Source: Stutzerimonas stutzeri RCH2 (lineage in GTDB: Bacteria > Pseudomonadota > Gammaproteobacteria > Pseudomonadales > Pseudomonadaceae). From it: a stretch of 64,000 nt of DNA. The DNA is taken from positions 1,240,001-1,304,000 of the forward strand of contig NC_019936.1 of the NCBI RefSeq assembly GCF_000327065.1, given 5' to 3'. The position numbers and the translations under genes are program-made. The notes below the pieces were generated by a model, which saw nothing but the letters and a program-made list of their open reading frames with translations, was not told the DNA's origin and searched no databases. This document shows, in pieces, positions 47,948-56,571 of the stretch (the stretch's first letter is position 1; each line of letters starts with the position of its first letter).

Positions 47948-49302
47948 GCCTGTTGCCGCGTTCACTCAGCCTGCGCCTGGCGCTGGCCTTCGCCCTGGTG
48001 GCGAGCGTGCTGCTGGGCAGCATCGGCCTGTATCTGTACCGCTCGCTGGAGCGTGAAATCAGTTGGCGTGACGATCAGGCACTACTCGGTCGACTGGGGC
48101 GTATGCAGGCGCTGCTGGACGACAGCGCCAGCATCGAGGCGCTACGGCAACGTCCGCAGCTGTACGAGAACATGCTGGGTAATCGCGACAGCCTGCTCTG
48201 GCTACTCGATGCTCAGGGACGCGCGCTGATCGAGATCAACCCGGCGCGGCTGTCCATTCCGACATTGCCGGCCAGCGCTGCAGCGGAGCTGACCGATACA
48301 GATGGAGCGCGGCTGGCCTGGCGGCGCCTGCCGGGCGAGGCGGGGCTGACCCTGGTCGCCGGGCGCATGCTCGCTGAGCGTGAGCAGATGCTCGCCGCCT
48401 ACCGTGTAAAACTGTGGTGGGCGTTGAGCCTCGGCGCGCTGCTGGCGTCAGTGCTTGGCTGGCTGATCAGTCGGCGCGCCTTGCGTCCGGTGCGCCACCT
48501 GACCCGTCAGGCGCTGGCGATCGACGTGCAGCACCTGCACCTGCGCCTGGACGAATCGGCGATGCCCAGCGAACTCGAGCCGCTGCGTGGGGCGCTGAAC
48601 CAGATGCTCAATCGCTTGGAACAGGGCTTCGCGCGCCTGTCGCGCTTCAGCGAAGACCTTGCCCACGAGATGCGCACACCACTGGGCAATCTCATGGGGC
48701 AGACCCAGCAGCTGTTGCACAAGGACCGCGATGCCTCGGCCTATCACGCGCTGCTGGTGTCGAATCAGGAGGAGTACGAGCGCCTGGCGCGAATGATCGA
48801 CAGCATGCTGTTTCTCGCCCGTGCCGAGCAGCCGGCAACGGCCATCACGCGGCAGGCTTTTTCGCTGCCGGAATTGGTCGAGCAGCTGTGCGAGTACTTC
48901 GAGGGTGTCGCCGAAGAGCGTGGCATCCAGCTGCTCGACGAGACCGAGGGCGAGCTGTTTGGCGATGCCGACCTGATTCGCCGAGCACTGGCAAACCTGC
49001 TGGCCAATGCGCTGCGCTATGGCGCGGGCGACAGCCCTGTGCGCATCGTCAGCGGCTCAGAGGATGGCTGGCGCTGGGTCAGCGTGATCAATCAGGGGTC
49101 GCCGATCGCGGCGGAACAGCTGCCGCGGCTGTTCGACCGCTTCTACCGCTGCGATCCGTCACGCGCGGAACCGGGTGATTCCGGCGGCCTGGGATTGGCC
49201 ATCGTGCGCTCGATCATGCAGCTGCACGGCGGCGAGGTTGATGTGCGTAGCGATTCCCGGCAGACCGAATTCACCCTGCGTTTCGCTGCAACATCAGCCT
49301 GA
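47944..49302 (+). CDS. hprS: Sensor histidine kinase, HprS/CusS family
   Basis: A 452-residue kinase, the same length I recall for E. coli HprS. It has helix 1 at about 11-30, a periplasmic region of about 120 residues, helix 2 near 155-175, HAMP, a DHp H-box ([20 protein letters not shown]) and a catalytic domain (N-box [30 protein letters not shown]). It starts at GTG overlapping the end of the regulator gene. HprS senses H2O2/HOCl, CusS senses copper; the neighbouring hiuH favours the former. Direct sensing residues cannot be read. Confidence 0.85.
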   Translation: MSLLPRSLSLRLALAFALVASVLLGSIGLYLYRSLEREISWRDDQALLGRLGRMQALLDDSASIEALRQRPQLYENMLGNRDSLLWLLDAQGRALIEINPARLSIPTLPASAAAELTDTDGARLAWRRLPGEAGLTLVAGRMLAEREQMLAAYRVKLWWALSLGALLASVLGWLISRRALRPVRHLTRQALAIDVQHLHLRLDESAMPSELEPLRGALNQMLNRLEQGFARLSRFSEDLAHEMRTPLGNLMGQTQQLLHKDRDASAYHALLVSNQEEYERLARMIDSMLFLARAEQPATAITRQAFSLPELVEQLCEYFEGVAEERGIQLLDETEGELFGDADLIRRALANLLANALRYGAGDSPVRIVSGSEDGWRWVSVINQGSPIAAEQLPRLFDRFYRCDPSRAEPGDSGGLGLAIVRSIMQLHGGEVDVRSDSRQTEFTLRFAATSA

Positions 49303-49384
49303 TTCCGATTACCGGCACCTCGGACGGATGCCACACCGCGCTGTCACAGCTAATGTCATAACAACGCCTTCGAGAGACACGCCT

Positions 49385-50176
49385 GTGGATCGACTGAAAA
49401 TCGCCACCTTCAACATCAACGGTATCCGTGCACGCCTGCCCAACCTGCTCGAATGGCTGGAGCGCGAACAGCCCGAGGTGGTCTGCCTGCAGGAACTCAA
49501 GGCGCAGGATGCCGACTTCCCCATCGACGATATCCGTGCGGCCGGCTACGGCGCGATCTGGCACGGGCAGAAGTCCTGGAACGGCGTGGCAATCCTCGCC
49601 CGCGACGGAGAGCCGCTGGAGATCCGCCGTGGCCTGCCCGGCGACCCGGATGACAGCCACAGCCGCTACCTGGAAGCGGCGGTGCAGGGCGTGATCGTCG
49701 CCTGTCTCTACCTGCCCAACGGCAATCCGCAGCCGGGGCCGAAATTCGATTACAAGCTGGCCTGGTTCGAGCGCTTCATCGAGCACGCGGCGGGCCTGCT
49801 CGCCAGCGGCCATCCGGTGGTGCTGGCCGGCGACTACAACGTGGTGCCGACCGACGAGGACATCTACAGCCCGCGCTCCTGGAAGAAGGATGCGCTGCTG
49901 CAGCCGGAAAGCCGCGAATGTTACGCGCGCCTGCTGACACAGGGCTGGACCGACGCGCTGCGCAGCCGCTACCCAGACGAGCGCATCTACACCTTCTGGG
50001 ACTATTTTCGCCAGCACTGGCAGAAGAACTCCGGCCTGCGCATCGATCATCTTCTGCTCAGTCCGGACCTCGCGCCGCGCCTGCAGGATGCCGGTGTCGA
50101 CCGCTGGGTACGCGGACAGGAGCATGCCAGTGACCATGCGCCGACGTGGGTCAGTCTGGCGATGGGCAAGGGATAG
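49385..50176 (+). CDS. xthA: Exodeoxyribonuclease III
   Basis: A 263-residue exonuclease/AP endonuclease with IATFNINGIRARLPNLLEWL, catalytic Glu in VVCLQELKAQD, GDYNVVPTDEDIY, the ITFWDYF-like YTFWDYF, GLRIDHLLLSPDL and the C-terminal SDHAPTW. It repairs oxidised and abasic DNA. The start is GTG 49385, weakly supported by GAGAG upstream; the longer open frame upstream overlaps the kinase gene and is not conserved. Its neighbourhood (oxidative two-component system) is compatible with oxidative-damage repair. Confidence 0.94.
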   Translation: MDRLKIATFNINGIRARLPNLLEWLEREQPEVVCLQELKAQDADFPIDDIRAAGYGAIWHGQKSWNGVAILARDGEPLEIRRGLPGDPDDSHSRYLEAAVQGVIVACLYLPNGNPQPGPKFDYKLAWFERFIEHAAGLLASGHPVVLAGDYNVVPTDEDIYSPRSWKKDALLQPESRECYARLLTQGWTDALRSRYPDERIYTFWDYFRQHWQKNSGLRIDHLLLSPDLAPRLQDAGVDRWVRGQEHASDHAPTWVSLAMGKG

Positions 50177-50322
50177 CCGGACCTCGTGGCGGTTGGGGCG
50201 GGTAAAGCCGCCGGTCGGTTGGCACAACGCCCCACTGGCCATTCGCTACGGTTTCGCATGTTCTATGTAACAGCGGCCCGGGTAAAAGGAGTCCGCCCGC
50301 CTGCTTGCCAAAGGAGAATTGG

Positions 50323-51573
50323 ATGCTCGCACATTTGCAATCAGCCACGGCTATTACCCGCGATGACCCTGTCGCGATATTGGCGAGACTTGAAGCCGGC
50401 AGCATGCCGATCGGTTCGATGCTCTGCGAGGCGTTGCATGCGGTGCGCAGCCATCTGGGTATGGAAGTGGCGTTCATCGCCGAGTTCAGCGAAGGCGCCC
50501 GCATATTCCGCCACGTCGACGGGAGAACCGAGCGTCTAACGCTCTGCGTAGGGGATTCCAATCCGCTGGAAGACAGTTACTGCCAGCGCGTGGTCGATGG
50601 GCGTCTTCCGGAATTGATCCACGACGCCGCACAGCTGGCCGAAGCGCTGCTGCTGCCGGTGACCACCGAGCTACCGGTCGGTGCGCACCTGAGCGTGCCC
50701 ATTCGCTTCAGCGATGGCGCTCTGTACGGCACGTTCTGCTGTTTCAGCACCCGGTCCGACGGCAGCTTGAATGACCGCGATCTCAATACCCTGCGTCTGT
50801 TCGCGGCGTTCGCCGGGCGGCTGCTGGAGACTCAGGCAAAGAGCCAGCAGGCGCGGCAGACTCAGCAAAATCGGGTCGCGGCAGTGCTCGCCAAGCGTGC
50901 CTACGGCGTGGTTTACCAACCCATCGTGCACCTGGTGGAGAACCGCATCGTCGGTCATGAGGCGCTTGCGCGGTTCACCGACGAGCCTGTGCGCAGCCCG
51001 GACAAGTGGTTCGCCGATGCCGGCCAGGTCGGCTTGCAGCAGGAACTGGAGATCGCCCTGATCGAGGCGGCCTTGCAGGGTTTCGATCTGCTGCCGGCGG
51101 ATAGCTACCTGTCCTTGAACGTTTCACCCGAGACCATTCTGGCCGGAGCGGTCGCCGAGGTGCTGAGCGAGCAGCCGCTGGACCGCCTGATGCTGGAAGT
51201 CACCGAGCATGCGCTGGTCGAGGATTACGAAAGGCTGGCCGACGCGTTGCGGCCACTGCGCAGCAGAGGCCTGCGGCTGGCTGTCGACGACGCCGGGGCC
51301 GGTTATGCGAGTTTTCGCCATATCCTCAAACTCAAGCCGGACGTGATCAAGCTCGACAGCAGCCTGATCCGCAATGTCGACAGCGACATGGGCTGTCGTG
51401 CCCTGGCTGCCGCATTGATCCGTTTCGCCGAGGAAACCGGCTGCAAGGTCGTCGCAGAGGGTGTCGAGACGCATGAAGAACTCGCCATGCTGCGGCGTCT
51501 GGAAGTCAACAAGGCGCAGGGCTACCTGCTGGGCAGGCCGATGCCGCTGCGCAGGCGTGCCGCGACTGGCTGA
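50323..51573 (+). CDS. GAF-EAL domain protein, predicted c-di-GMP phosphodiesterase
   Basis: A 416-residue soluble protein. The N-terminal GAF-like sensor is at about 10-165 (LCVGDSNPLEDSYCQRVVDGR, HLSVPIRFSDGALYGTFCC). The EAL domain has YQPIVHLVENRIVGHEALAR, LNVSPETIL, LEVTEHA, VDDAGAGYASF, IKLDSSLI and VAEGVETHEE, so catalytic Glu, Asn, Asp pair, Lys and metal ligands appear intact. AAGGAGAATTGG precedes the ATG. It lacks a GGDEF domain. It probably degrades c-di-GMP in response to a small ligand bound by GAF. Confidence 0.88.
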   Translation: MLAHLQSATAITRDDPVAILARLEAGSMPIGSMLCEALHAVRSHLGMEVAFIAEFSEGARIFRHVDGRTERLTLCVGDSNPLEDSYCQRVVDGRLPELIHDAAQLAEALLLPVTTELPVGAHLSVPIRFSDGALYGTFCCFSTRSDGSLNDRDLNTLRLFAAFAGRLLETQAKSQQARQTQQNRVAAVLAKRAYGVVYQPIVHLVENRIVGHEALARFTDEPVRSPDKWFADAGQVGLQQELEIALIEAALQGFDLLPADSYLSLNVSPETILAGAVAEVLSEQPLDRLMLEVTEHALVEDYERLADALRPLRSRGLRLAVDDAGAGYASFRHILKLKPDVIKLDSSLIRNVDSDMGCRALAAALIRFAEETGCKVVAEGVETHEELAMLRRLEVNKAQGYLLGRPMPLRRRAATG

Positions 51574-51645
51574 GTCGTCCTGGCACACCGCCTTCCGGCG
51601 GTTTCGCTGAACCTTTGTGGTGCACCGGCAGTCGACTTTTAACGC

Positions 51646-51665
51646 GAGCCGCAGCGATGCGGCTC
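51646..51665. repeat. Hairpin flanked by AGTCGACTT repeats upstream of the DUF2383 gene
   Basis: Perfect 8-bp stem GAGCCGCA / TGCGGCTC with a GCGA loop, bracketed by identical AGTCGACTT copies at 51630-51638 and 51672-51680, just upstream of the ribosome site. Role unknown. Confidence 0.55.
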
Positions 51666-51695
51666 CTCCCGAGTCGACTTGGCAGGAGGTACAAG

Positions 51696-52148
51696 ATGGA
51701 TACGAAAGAGACGATTTCAGTACTCAACGACCTGATAGAGACCAGCAAGGACGGCGAAAAAGGCTTCCTCGAATGCGCCGAAGACCTGCGCGATCCTCAG
51801 CTCAAAAGCACCATGAACCAGCGCTCGCGCGATTGCGCCACCGCCGCGGCCGAGCTGCAGCAGCTGGTGCGCTCGATGGGCGGCGATCCAGAAACCAGCA
51901 CCAGCCTCTCGGCCGACATGCACCGTCGCTGGGTCGATCTCAAGGCGATGATCACTGGCAAGGACGATGAGGCGATTCTCAATGAGTGCGAACGTGGCGA
52001 GGACGTGGCGGTGAAGAGCTACCGCAAGGCGCTGGAAAAGGATTTGCCGGCCGAGGTGCGGATCGTTGTCGAACGCCAGTATCAGGGCGTGCAGCGCAAT
52101 CACGACCAGGTCAAGGCACTGCGCGACGCCGCACGCGCGCGCGGCTGA
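51696..52148 (+). CDS. PA2169-like four-helix-bundle protein (DUF2383)
   Basis: A 150-residue helical protein starting MDTKETISVLNDLIETSKDG, with DLRDPQLKSTMNQRSRDCATAAAELQQ split across helices 1-2 and CERGEDVAVKSYRKALEKDLPAEV across helix 3-4. This pattern is the DUF2383/PA2169 ferritin-like bundle found in stress-induced small proteins. Function unknown; no diiron motif is clear. CAGGAGGTACAAG precedes the ATG. Confidence 0.82.
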   Translation: MDTKETISVLNDLIETSKDGEKGFLECAEDLRDPQLKSTMNQRSRDCATAAAELQQLVRSMGGDPETSTSLSADMHRRWVDLKAMITGKDDEAILNECERGEDVAVKSYRKALEKDLPAEVRIVVERQYQGVQRNHDQVKALRDAARARG

Positions 52149-52176
52149 TAATTCGCGCGTCAGCCAATACGGCATG

Positions 52177-52206
52177 AAAACGCCAGCTTCTGCTGGCGTT
52201 TTTTTG
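52177..52206. terminator. Bidirectional terminator
   Basis: AACGCCAGC / GCTGGCGTT with a TTCT loop, T run to the right and A run to the left, between the convergent DUF2383 and RutR-like genes. Confidence 0.85.
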
Positions 52207-52216
52207 TTTCTGCCAA

Positions 52217-52840
52217 TCAGACCGAGTGGAGTGGGTCGGCGATCTCGCAGCCCTTGAGCACAAGGCGGATGATGGTGTCGGCGGCCGCATCGTAGTCGGC
52301 ATCGTCGAGGCGGGTCTTGCCGGTGACGGTGCTGATTTGCCAGTCGAAGTCAGCGTAGGTTTGCGTCGCCGCCCAGATGCTGAACAGCAGGTGATTTGCG
52401 TCGATATCAGCCATCAGGCCGTCGTCAATCCAGCGCTGGATGCAGGCGATGTTGTGCGCCGCCTGCGCATTGAGCTGCGCGGTGCGCTCAGGTGACAGGT
52501 GCGGAGCGCCGTGCATGATCTCGCTGGCGAACACCTTGGAAGCGCAGGCGTGGTCGCGGGAAATCCTGATCTTGGTGCGGATGTAGGCGCGCAGCACCTC
52601 GGCCGGATGCCCCGGCTGGTTGAACGGCGCCGAGGCTTCGAGCAGCGGTTCGACGATGCTCTCCAGCACCTCGCGATAGAGGTTTTCCTTGGACTTGAAG
52701 TAGTAGTAGACGTTGGGCTTCGGCAGCCCAGCGCGGGCGGCAATGTCGCTGGTTTTGCTCGCGGCGAAGCCTTTTTCGGCGAACTCTTCGCTGGCGGCTT
52801 TGAGAATCAGCTCTTTGTTGCGCTCACGGATACTGGACAT
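52217..52840 (-). CDS. TetR-family regulator, RutR-like
   Basis: A 207-residue regulator. Its N-terminal helix-turn-helix contains FAASKTSDIAARAGLPKPNVYYYF (in two parts). The C-terminal ligand domain (IRTKIRISRDHACASKVFASEI, FSIWAATQTYADFDW) closely parallels E. coli RutR, which responds to uracil and controls pyrimidine and purine-related genes. It leads the nucleoside/purine region, so control of the channels and permeases downstream is plausible. ATG 52840 is favoured by the typical IRERNKELIL start. The ligand here is unknown. Confidence 0.83.
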   Translation of the reverse strand: MSSIRERNKELILKAASEEFAEKGFAASKTSDIAARAGLPKPNVYYYFKSKENLYREVLESIVEPLLEASAPFNQPGHPAEVLRAYIRTKIRISRDHACASKVFASEIMHGAPHLSPERTAQLNAQAAHNIACIQRWIDDGLMADIDANHLLFSIWAATQTYADFDWQISTVTGKTRLDDADYDAAADTIIRLVLKGCEIADPLHSV

Positions 52841-52930
52841 GGGGGCCTTTCGCTGGCTGCCGGCGATACGGACAAGCGTCCGCATGCTAGCACCCTGTTC
52901 GCGAGCCCCTCAACCGAACGGCGAGGGAAG

Positions 52931-52955
52931 GCGAAGGGGCGCGTTGCCCCTTCGC
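52931..52955 (-). terminator. Terminator after the first Tsx-like gene
   Basis: Minus strand stem GCGAAGGGGC / GCCCCTTCGC with a 5-nt loop, then CTTCCCT, directly past the stop. Confidence 0.65.
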
Positions 52956-52963
52956 AGCAGCGC

Positions 52964-53776
52964 TTAGAAATGCGCCTTGACGATGGCGCTGAAGGTGTTC
53001 TGGTCGGTCTTGCCAACGAAGTTCTGGCTGACGTAACCGCCGTCCTCGATGCCGTACTTGTTGGTCCAGTAGTCGTACTCGATGCCGACGTACAGCTGCT
53101 TCTCGCCCCAGTTCATCGCCTTGCCCAGGTCGTACTTGATCTGCGGGTTGAAGTGGAAGTTGGCGTGGTATTCCTCGCCGCGAGAGTTGCGGTCGTTGTC
53201 GACTACCCAGTCGATGAAGCCGTCGATGAGGATGTCGGAATTGCCCACTGGCAGGGTGTAGCCCCATACCGGGGTGATCTGCCAGACGCCGTCCCCCACG
53301 CGGTCACCGTCGGTGTTGCGGTGGTAGAAGTTCACGGAGAAGTAGTCGAAGCCGGGAACGTTGAGGTCGAAGCCCGGGCCGATCATGTAGGTTTCCACAT
53401 CGCCTTCACCGAACTCGTAGGTCATGGCGACCAGCACGTCGGTGATCGGGCCGATGCTCAGGTCACGCTGGAAGATCTTGCCGAACGACAGGCGTGGCGA
53501 GAATTCGCCGTAAAAGGAGCTGTCGTCTCGGCCGTTGTCGTTACCCTTGCCGTTGTAGTGGATCGAGTCGACGAAGAAGAAGGTGTCGCCATACTTCCAG
53601 CCGTTGGCGTGCTCGAAGGTGACGGTCTGCTGGATCGGCGAATCGATCTTGTAGTCCTTGCCGTACAGGTAGGTCAGGCTGTTGCTCTGCCAGTGCAGCA
53701 GACCTTCGGCCATTACCGGAGCGGTCAGCAGGCTGCCGGCAAGCGCGACGGCGAGTGGGGCGGTCTTGATGTGCAT
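52964..53776 (-). CDS. Tsx/OmpK-like outer-membrane nucleoside channel (copy 1)
   Basis: A 270-residue outer-membrane protein with a signal peptide (HIKTAPLAVALAGSLLTAPVMA), then LLHWQSNSLTYLYGKDYKID and many amphipathic strands ending in NTFSAIVKAHF (terminal Phe). This is the Channel_Tsx pattern (GQWWHxSxxYLxG-like start). It lets nucleosides cross the outer membrane. It is a tandem paralogue of the next gene. Likely substrate class is supported by the purine permease and ureide genes nearby. Confidence 0.87.
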   Translation of the reverse strand: MHIKTAPLAVALAGSLLTAPVMAEGLLHWQSNSLTYLYGKDYKIDSPIQQTVTFEHANGWKYGDTFFFVDSIHYNGKGNDNGRDDSSFYGEFSPRLSFGKIFQRDLSIGPITDVLVAMTYEFGEGDVETYMIGPGFDLNVPGFDYFSVNFYHRNTDGDRVGDGVWQITPVWGYTLPVGNSDILIDGFIDWVVDNDRNSRGEEYHANFHFNPQIKYDLGKAMNWGEKQLYVGIEYDYWTNKYGIEDGGYVSQNFVGKTDQNTFSAIVKAHF

Positions 53777-53976
53777 ATGGTTTGTCCCTAGCGGTGCGTT
53801 TAGTTGATGGCTACTGGTCATATTGTCTGCGAACCACGACCGTGCGAGAAGCGCGTCAAATCAAGGGATTGCCGCTTTCAGATGATTTATCAGGACATGG
53901 TGTCGCAGTCGACGTCGTGGCTGTCATGAGGCATGAACGGGACACCCCGACTGGGCGGCCCCGTTCTGTGCGGCCG

Positions 53977-54804
53977 TCAGAAGTGCGCCTTGACGATGAG
54001 GTTCGCCACGTTGTTATCGGTGTTGAAGTTGCGGCTGTCCTCAATCGCGTACTTGTTGGCCCAATAGTCGTATTCGATGCCGACATAGAGCCGGCCTGGC
54101 TGGCTATCCATGGCTTTGCCGAGGTCGTACTTCACCTGTGGGTTGAAGTGGAAGTTCTTTGCCAGGTAGTTGCCGCGTGCCTTGGAGCCGGCGTCGTTGA
54201 CCACCCAGTCGATATAGCCGTCGAACAGGATGTCGGATTTGCCCACCGGGATGGTCATGGCCCAGGTCGGAGTGATCTGCCACTGACCGCTTGGCTTGCC
54301 GGTAGCGCCGTCGGGTTTGCGGTAATAGGTATTGACGGCGAAACGGTCGAAGCCGGGTACCCTGAGGTCGACGGCCGGCCCGAGCAGGTAGTTCTGGTTG
54401 GGTGTCCCGTTCGCCAGGCTTTCACCGCGCTCGTAGGTGGCGGAGATCAGCACATCGTTGACCGGGCCTAACGAAAGCTCGGTGCCGGTGAGTTTCCCGA
54501 GCGACAGCCGCGGGCTGAATTCGCCGTAGTAAGTGCGGCCGTCCTTGCCGGAGTGGCCATTGAACCACTTGTGGTCGACGAACAGGAACATGTCGCCCCA
54601 GCTCCAGCCGCTGGCGTGTTCGAAGGTGATGGTCTGCTGGATCGAGGCTTCGCGGCCGTCCTCGCCCGAGTCCACAGCGAAGTTCTTGCCGTACAGGTAG
54701 GTCAGGCTGTTGTTCTGCCAGAGCATCAGGTCGGCAGCCAGGGCAGGGGTGGTCAGCAGAGCGCCGGTGAGCGCCAGGCAGCAGGGGGCAGTCTTCAGTC
54801 GCAT
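53977..54804 (-). CDS. Tsx/OmpK-like outer-membrane nucleoside channel (copy 2)
   Basis: A 275-residue paralogue of the preceding gene with the same layout: signal (PCCLALTGALLTTPALA), LMLWQNNSLTYLYGKNFAVD, QVKYDLGKAMDS, VGIEYDYWANKYAIEDS, ending in LIVKAHF. It starts 84 bases downstream of the NCS2 permease stop and may be co-expressed with it; a 200-base gap separates it from copy 1. Two copies suggest different substrate preference or expression. Confidence 0.87.
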   Translation of the reverse strand: MRLKTAPCCLALTGALLTTPALAADLMLWQNNSLTYLYGKNFAVDSGEDGREASIQQTITFEHASGWSWGDMFLFVDHKWFNGHSGKDGRTYYGEFSPRLSLGKLTGTELSLGPVNDVLISATYERGESLANGTPNQNYLLGPAVDLRVPGFDRFAVNTYYRKPDGATGKPSGQWQITPTWAMTIPVGKSDILFDGYIDWVVNDAGSKARGNYLAKNFHFNPQVKYDLGKAMDSQPGRLYVGIEYDYWANKYAIEDSRNFNTDNNVANLIVKAHF

Positions 54805-54887
54805 GGGGATTCCCTTGTGTTTTTGTTATAGGCAGGGCCGCACGACCGGCACTGCTCCGGTCGCACGGCTTGTAGCGAAGGGGGGGA

Positions 54888-56429
54888 TCAGCCTTTGAAG
54901 TCGGCGCCTGCGGGTTGCGGCAAGGCGTCGCGACGGTGGCCGTCGTGCCCCCGGTAATCGGGGATGTTCACCGACAGGGTGTTGGTGCCCACGGCGTCCT
55001 CGATCAGCTCATCCGGGTCGAACACGTCGCGCTCGGATGCTTCGCGCGGCAGGAACAGGTTGAGGAGGATGGCGCTGAAGGCACCGATGGTGATCGGCGA
55101 ACCGAAGATGTTCTTCAGTACGTCGGGCATCGCGCTCAGCACTTCCGGCACGCTGGCAACGCCCAGGCCCATGCCGAGGGAGATCGAGACGATCAGCATG
55201 TTGCGCCGGTGCAGGCCCGCTTCGGCGAGGATCTTGATGCCGGCGATGGCCACCGTGCCGAACATGATAAGCGTGGCACCGCCGAGCACCGGCTTGGGCA
55301 TCGCCTGCAGCACGCCGCCGACCGCCGGGAACAAGCCCAGCAGTACCAGCAACCCGGCGATATAGAAGCCCACATGGCGGCTGGCGACGCCGGTCAGCTG
55401 AATCACACCGTTGTTCTGGCTGAAGGTGGTCATCGGCAGGCTGTTGAACACGGCGGCGGTGGCCGAAGCGCAGCCGTCGGCGAGAATGCCGGACTTGATG
55501 CGGCGCATGTACAGCGGCCCGCGCACCGGCTGGCGCGAGATCATCGAATTGGCGGTGAGGTCGCCTGCGGTTTCCAGCGGAGTGATCAGGAAAATGACGG
55601 CGATCGGGATGAATGCCATCCAGTCGAAGGCGAAGCCGAAGCGGAACGGCTGCGGCACGCTGACCAAGGGCAGGTCGCCCAGGCCGGACAGATCGACCTT
55701 GCCCATCGCCAGTGCCACGGCGTAGCCGATGGACAGTGCGACGATCACCGCGGACAGTCGCAGCACCGGCCAGGGGAAGCGGTTGAGCACCACGATGATG
55801 CCGATCACCAGACCCGCCAGGGCGAGGTTGGACAGTGCACCCAGGTCAGGCGCGCCGTAACCGCCAGCGATGTCGGTCATCGCCACCTTGATCAGCGACA
55901 GCCCCATCAGGCAGATGATCGTTCCGGTGACGACAGGGGTGATCACCCGGCGCAGCTTGTTGATGCACTGGCTGAAGGCGATTTCGACGAAGGCCGCGCA
56001 GAAACTCACGCCGAACAGCGTGGCGAGAATCTCTTCAGGCGTGCCGCCGCGTGCCTTGACGATGAAGCCGGCACTGAGGATTGCGCTGAGAAAACCGAAG
56101 CTGGTGCCCTGCAGACAGAGCAATCCGGAGCCGATCGGGCCGATGCGCTTGGCCTGGACGAAGGTACCGAGGCCGGAGACGAACAGCGCCATGCTGACCA
56201 GATAGGGCACATAGGCACCCAGGCCCAGGGCGCTGCCGACGATAAGGGTAGGGGTGATGACGCCGACGAAACTCGCCAGTACGTGCTGCAGCGCCGCGAA
56301 GAGTGCCGGAAGGGGAGCCGGGCGATCGTCCAGCCCGTAGATCAGATCCTGCTGAGGTGCAGCAGCGGTGCCGCTGCTCGAATCGGTTGCGGTCATGGTC
56401 AAGCCTGCCATTTGTTGTTGTACGGTCAT
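54888..56429 (-). CDS. NCS2 nucleobase:cation symporter (xanthine/urate permease type)
   Basis: A 513-residue transporter with about 14 membrane segments and the NCS2 signatures PLPALFAALQHVLASFVG, LLCLQGTSFGFLS and the QN motif FSQNNGVIQLTGVASRHVG, typical of purine (xanthine/uric acid) rather than uracil members. It has a longer C-terminal tail than most. ATG 56429 lacks a ribosome site; ATG 56396 with CAGG upstream is an equal alternative. It is expected to import purine bases for the downstream ureide pathway. Confidence 0.88.
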   Translation of the reverse strand: MTVQQQMAGLTMTATDSSSGTAAAPQQDLIYGLDDRPAPLPALFAALQHVLASFVGVITPTLIVGSALGLGAYVPYLVSMALFVSGLGTFVQAKRIGPIGSGLLCLQGTSFGFLSAILSAGFIVKARGGTPEEILATLFGVSFCAAFVEIAFSQCINKLRRVITPVVTGTIICLMGLSLIKVAMTDIAGGYGAPDLGALSNLALAGLVIGIIVVLNRFPWPVLRLSAVIVALSIGYAVALAMGKVDLSGLGDLPLVSVPQPFRFGFAFDWMAFIPIAVIFLITPLETAGDLTANSMISRQPVRGPLYMRRIKSGILADGCASATAAVFNSLPMTTFSQNNGVIQLTGVASRHVGFYIAGLLVLLGLFPAVGGVLQAMPKPVLGGATLIMFGTVAIAGIKILAEAGLHRRNMLIVSISLGMGLGVASVPEVLSAMPDVLKNIFGSPITIGAFSAILLNLFLPREASERDVFDPDELIEDAVGTNTLSVNIPDYRGHDGHRRDALPQPAGADFKG

Positions 56430-56541
56430 GGGCTTTCGAGGGTCACGGCTCCTCTATCCGCTGCACCGGCTGTAGGGTCGGTGATCGGATGGCCCGACTA
56501 TAGCAATGTGTGGACAGGCGTTGGAACAATAAATTTTTGGA

Positions 56542-56551
56542 TTGTGTACAA
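56542..56551. promoter_or_regulatory. TTGT-GT-ACAA candidate operator upstream of the NCS2 permease
   Basis: TTGTGTACAA in an AT-rich patch (AATAAATTTTTGGATTGTG), about 115 bases upstream of the permease. Such arms are used by GntR-type and other purine-catabolism regulators. By-eye assignment only. Confidence 0.35.
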
Positions 56552-56571
56552 GATGACCGATGGTCGCACCC

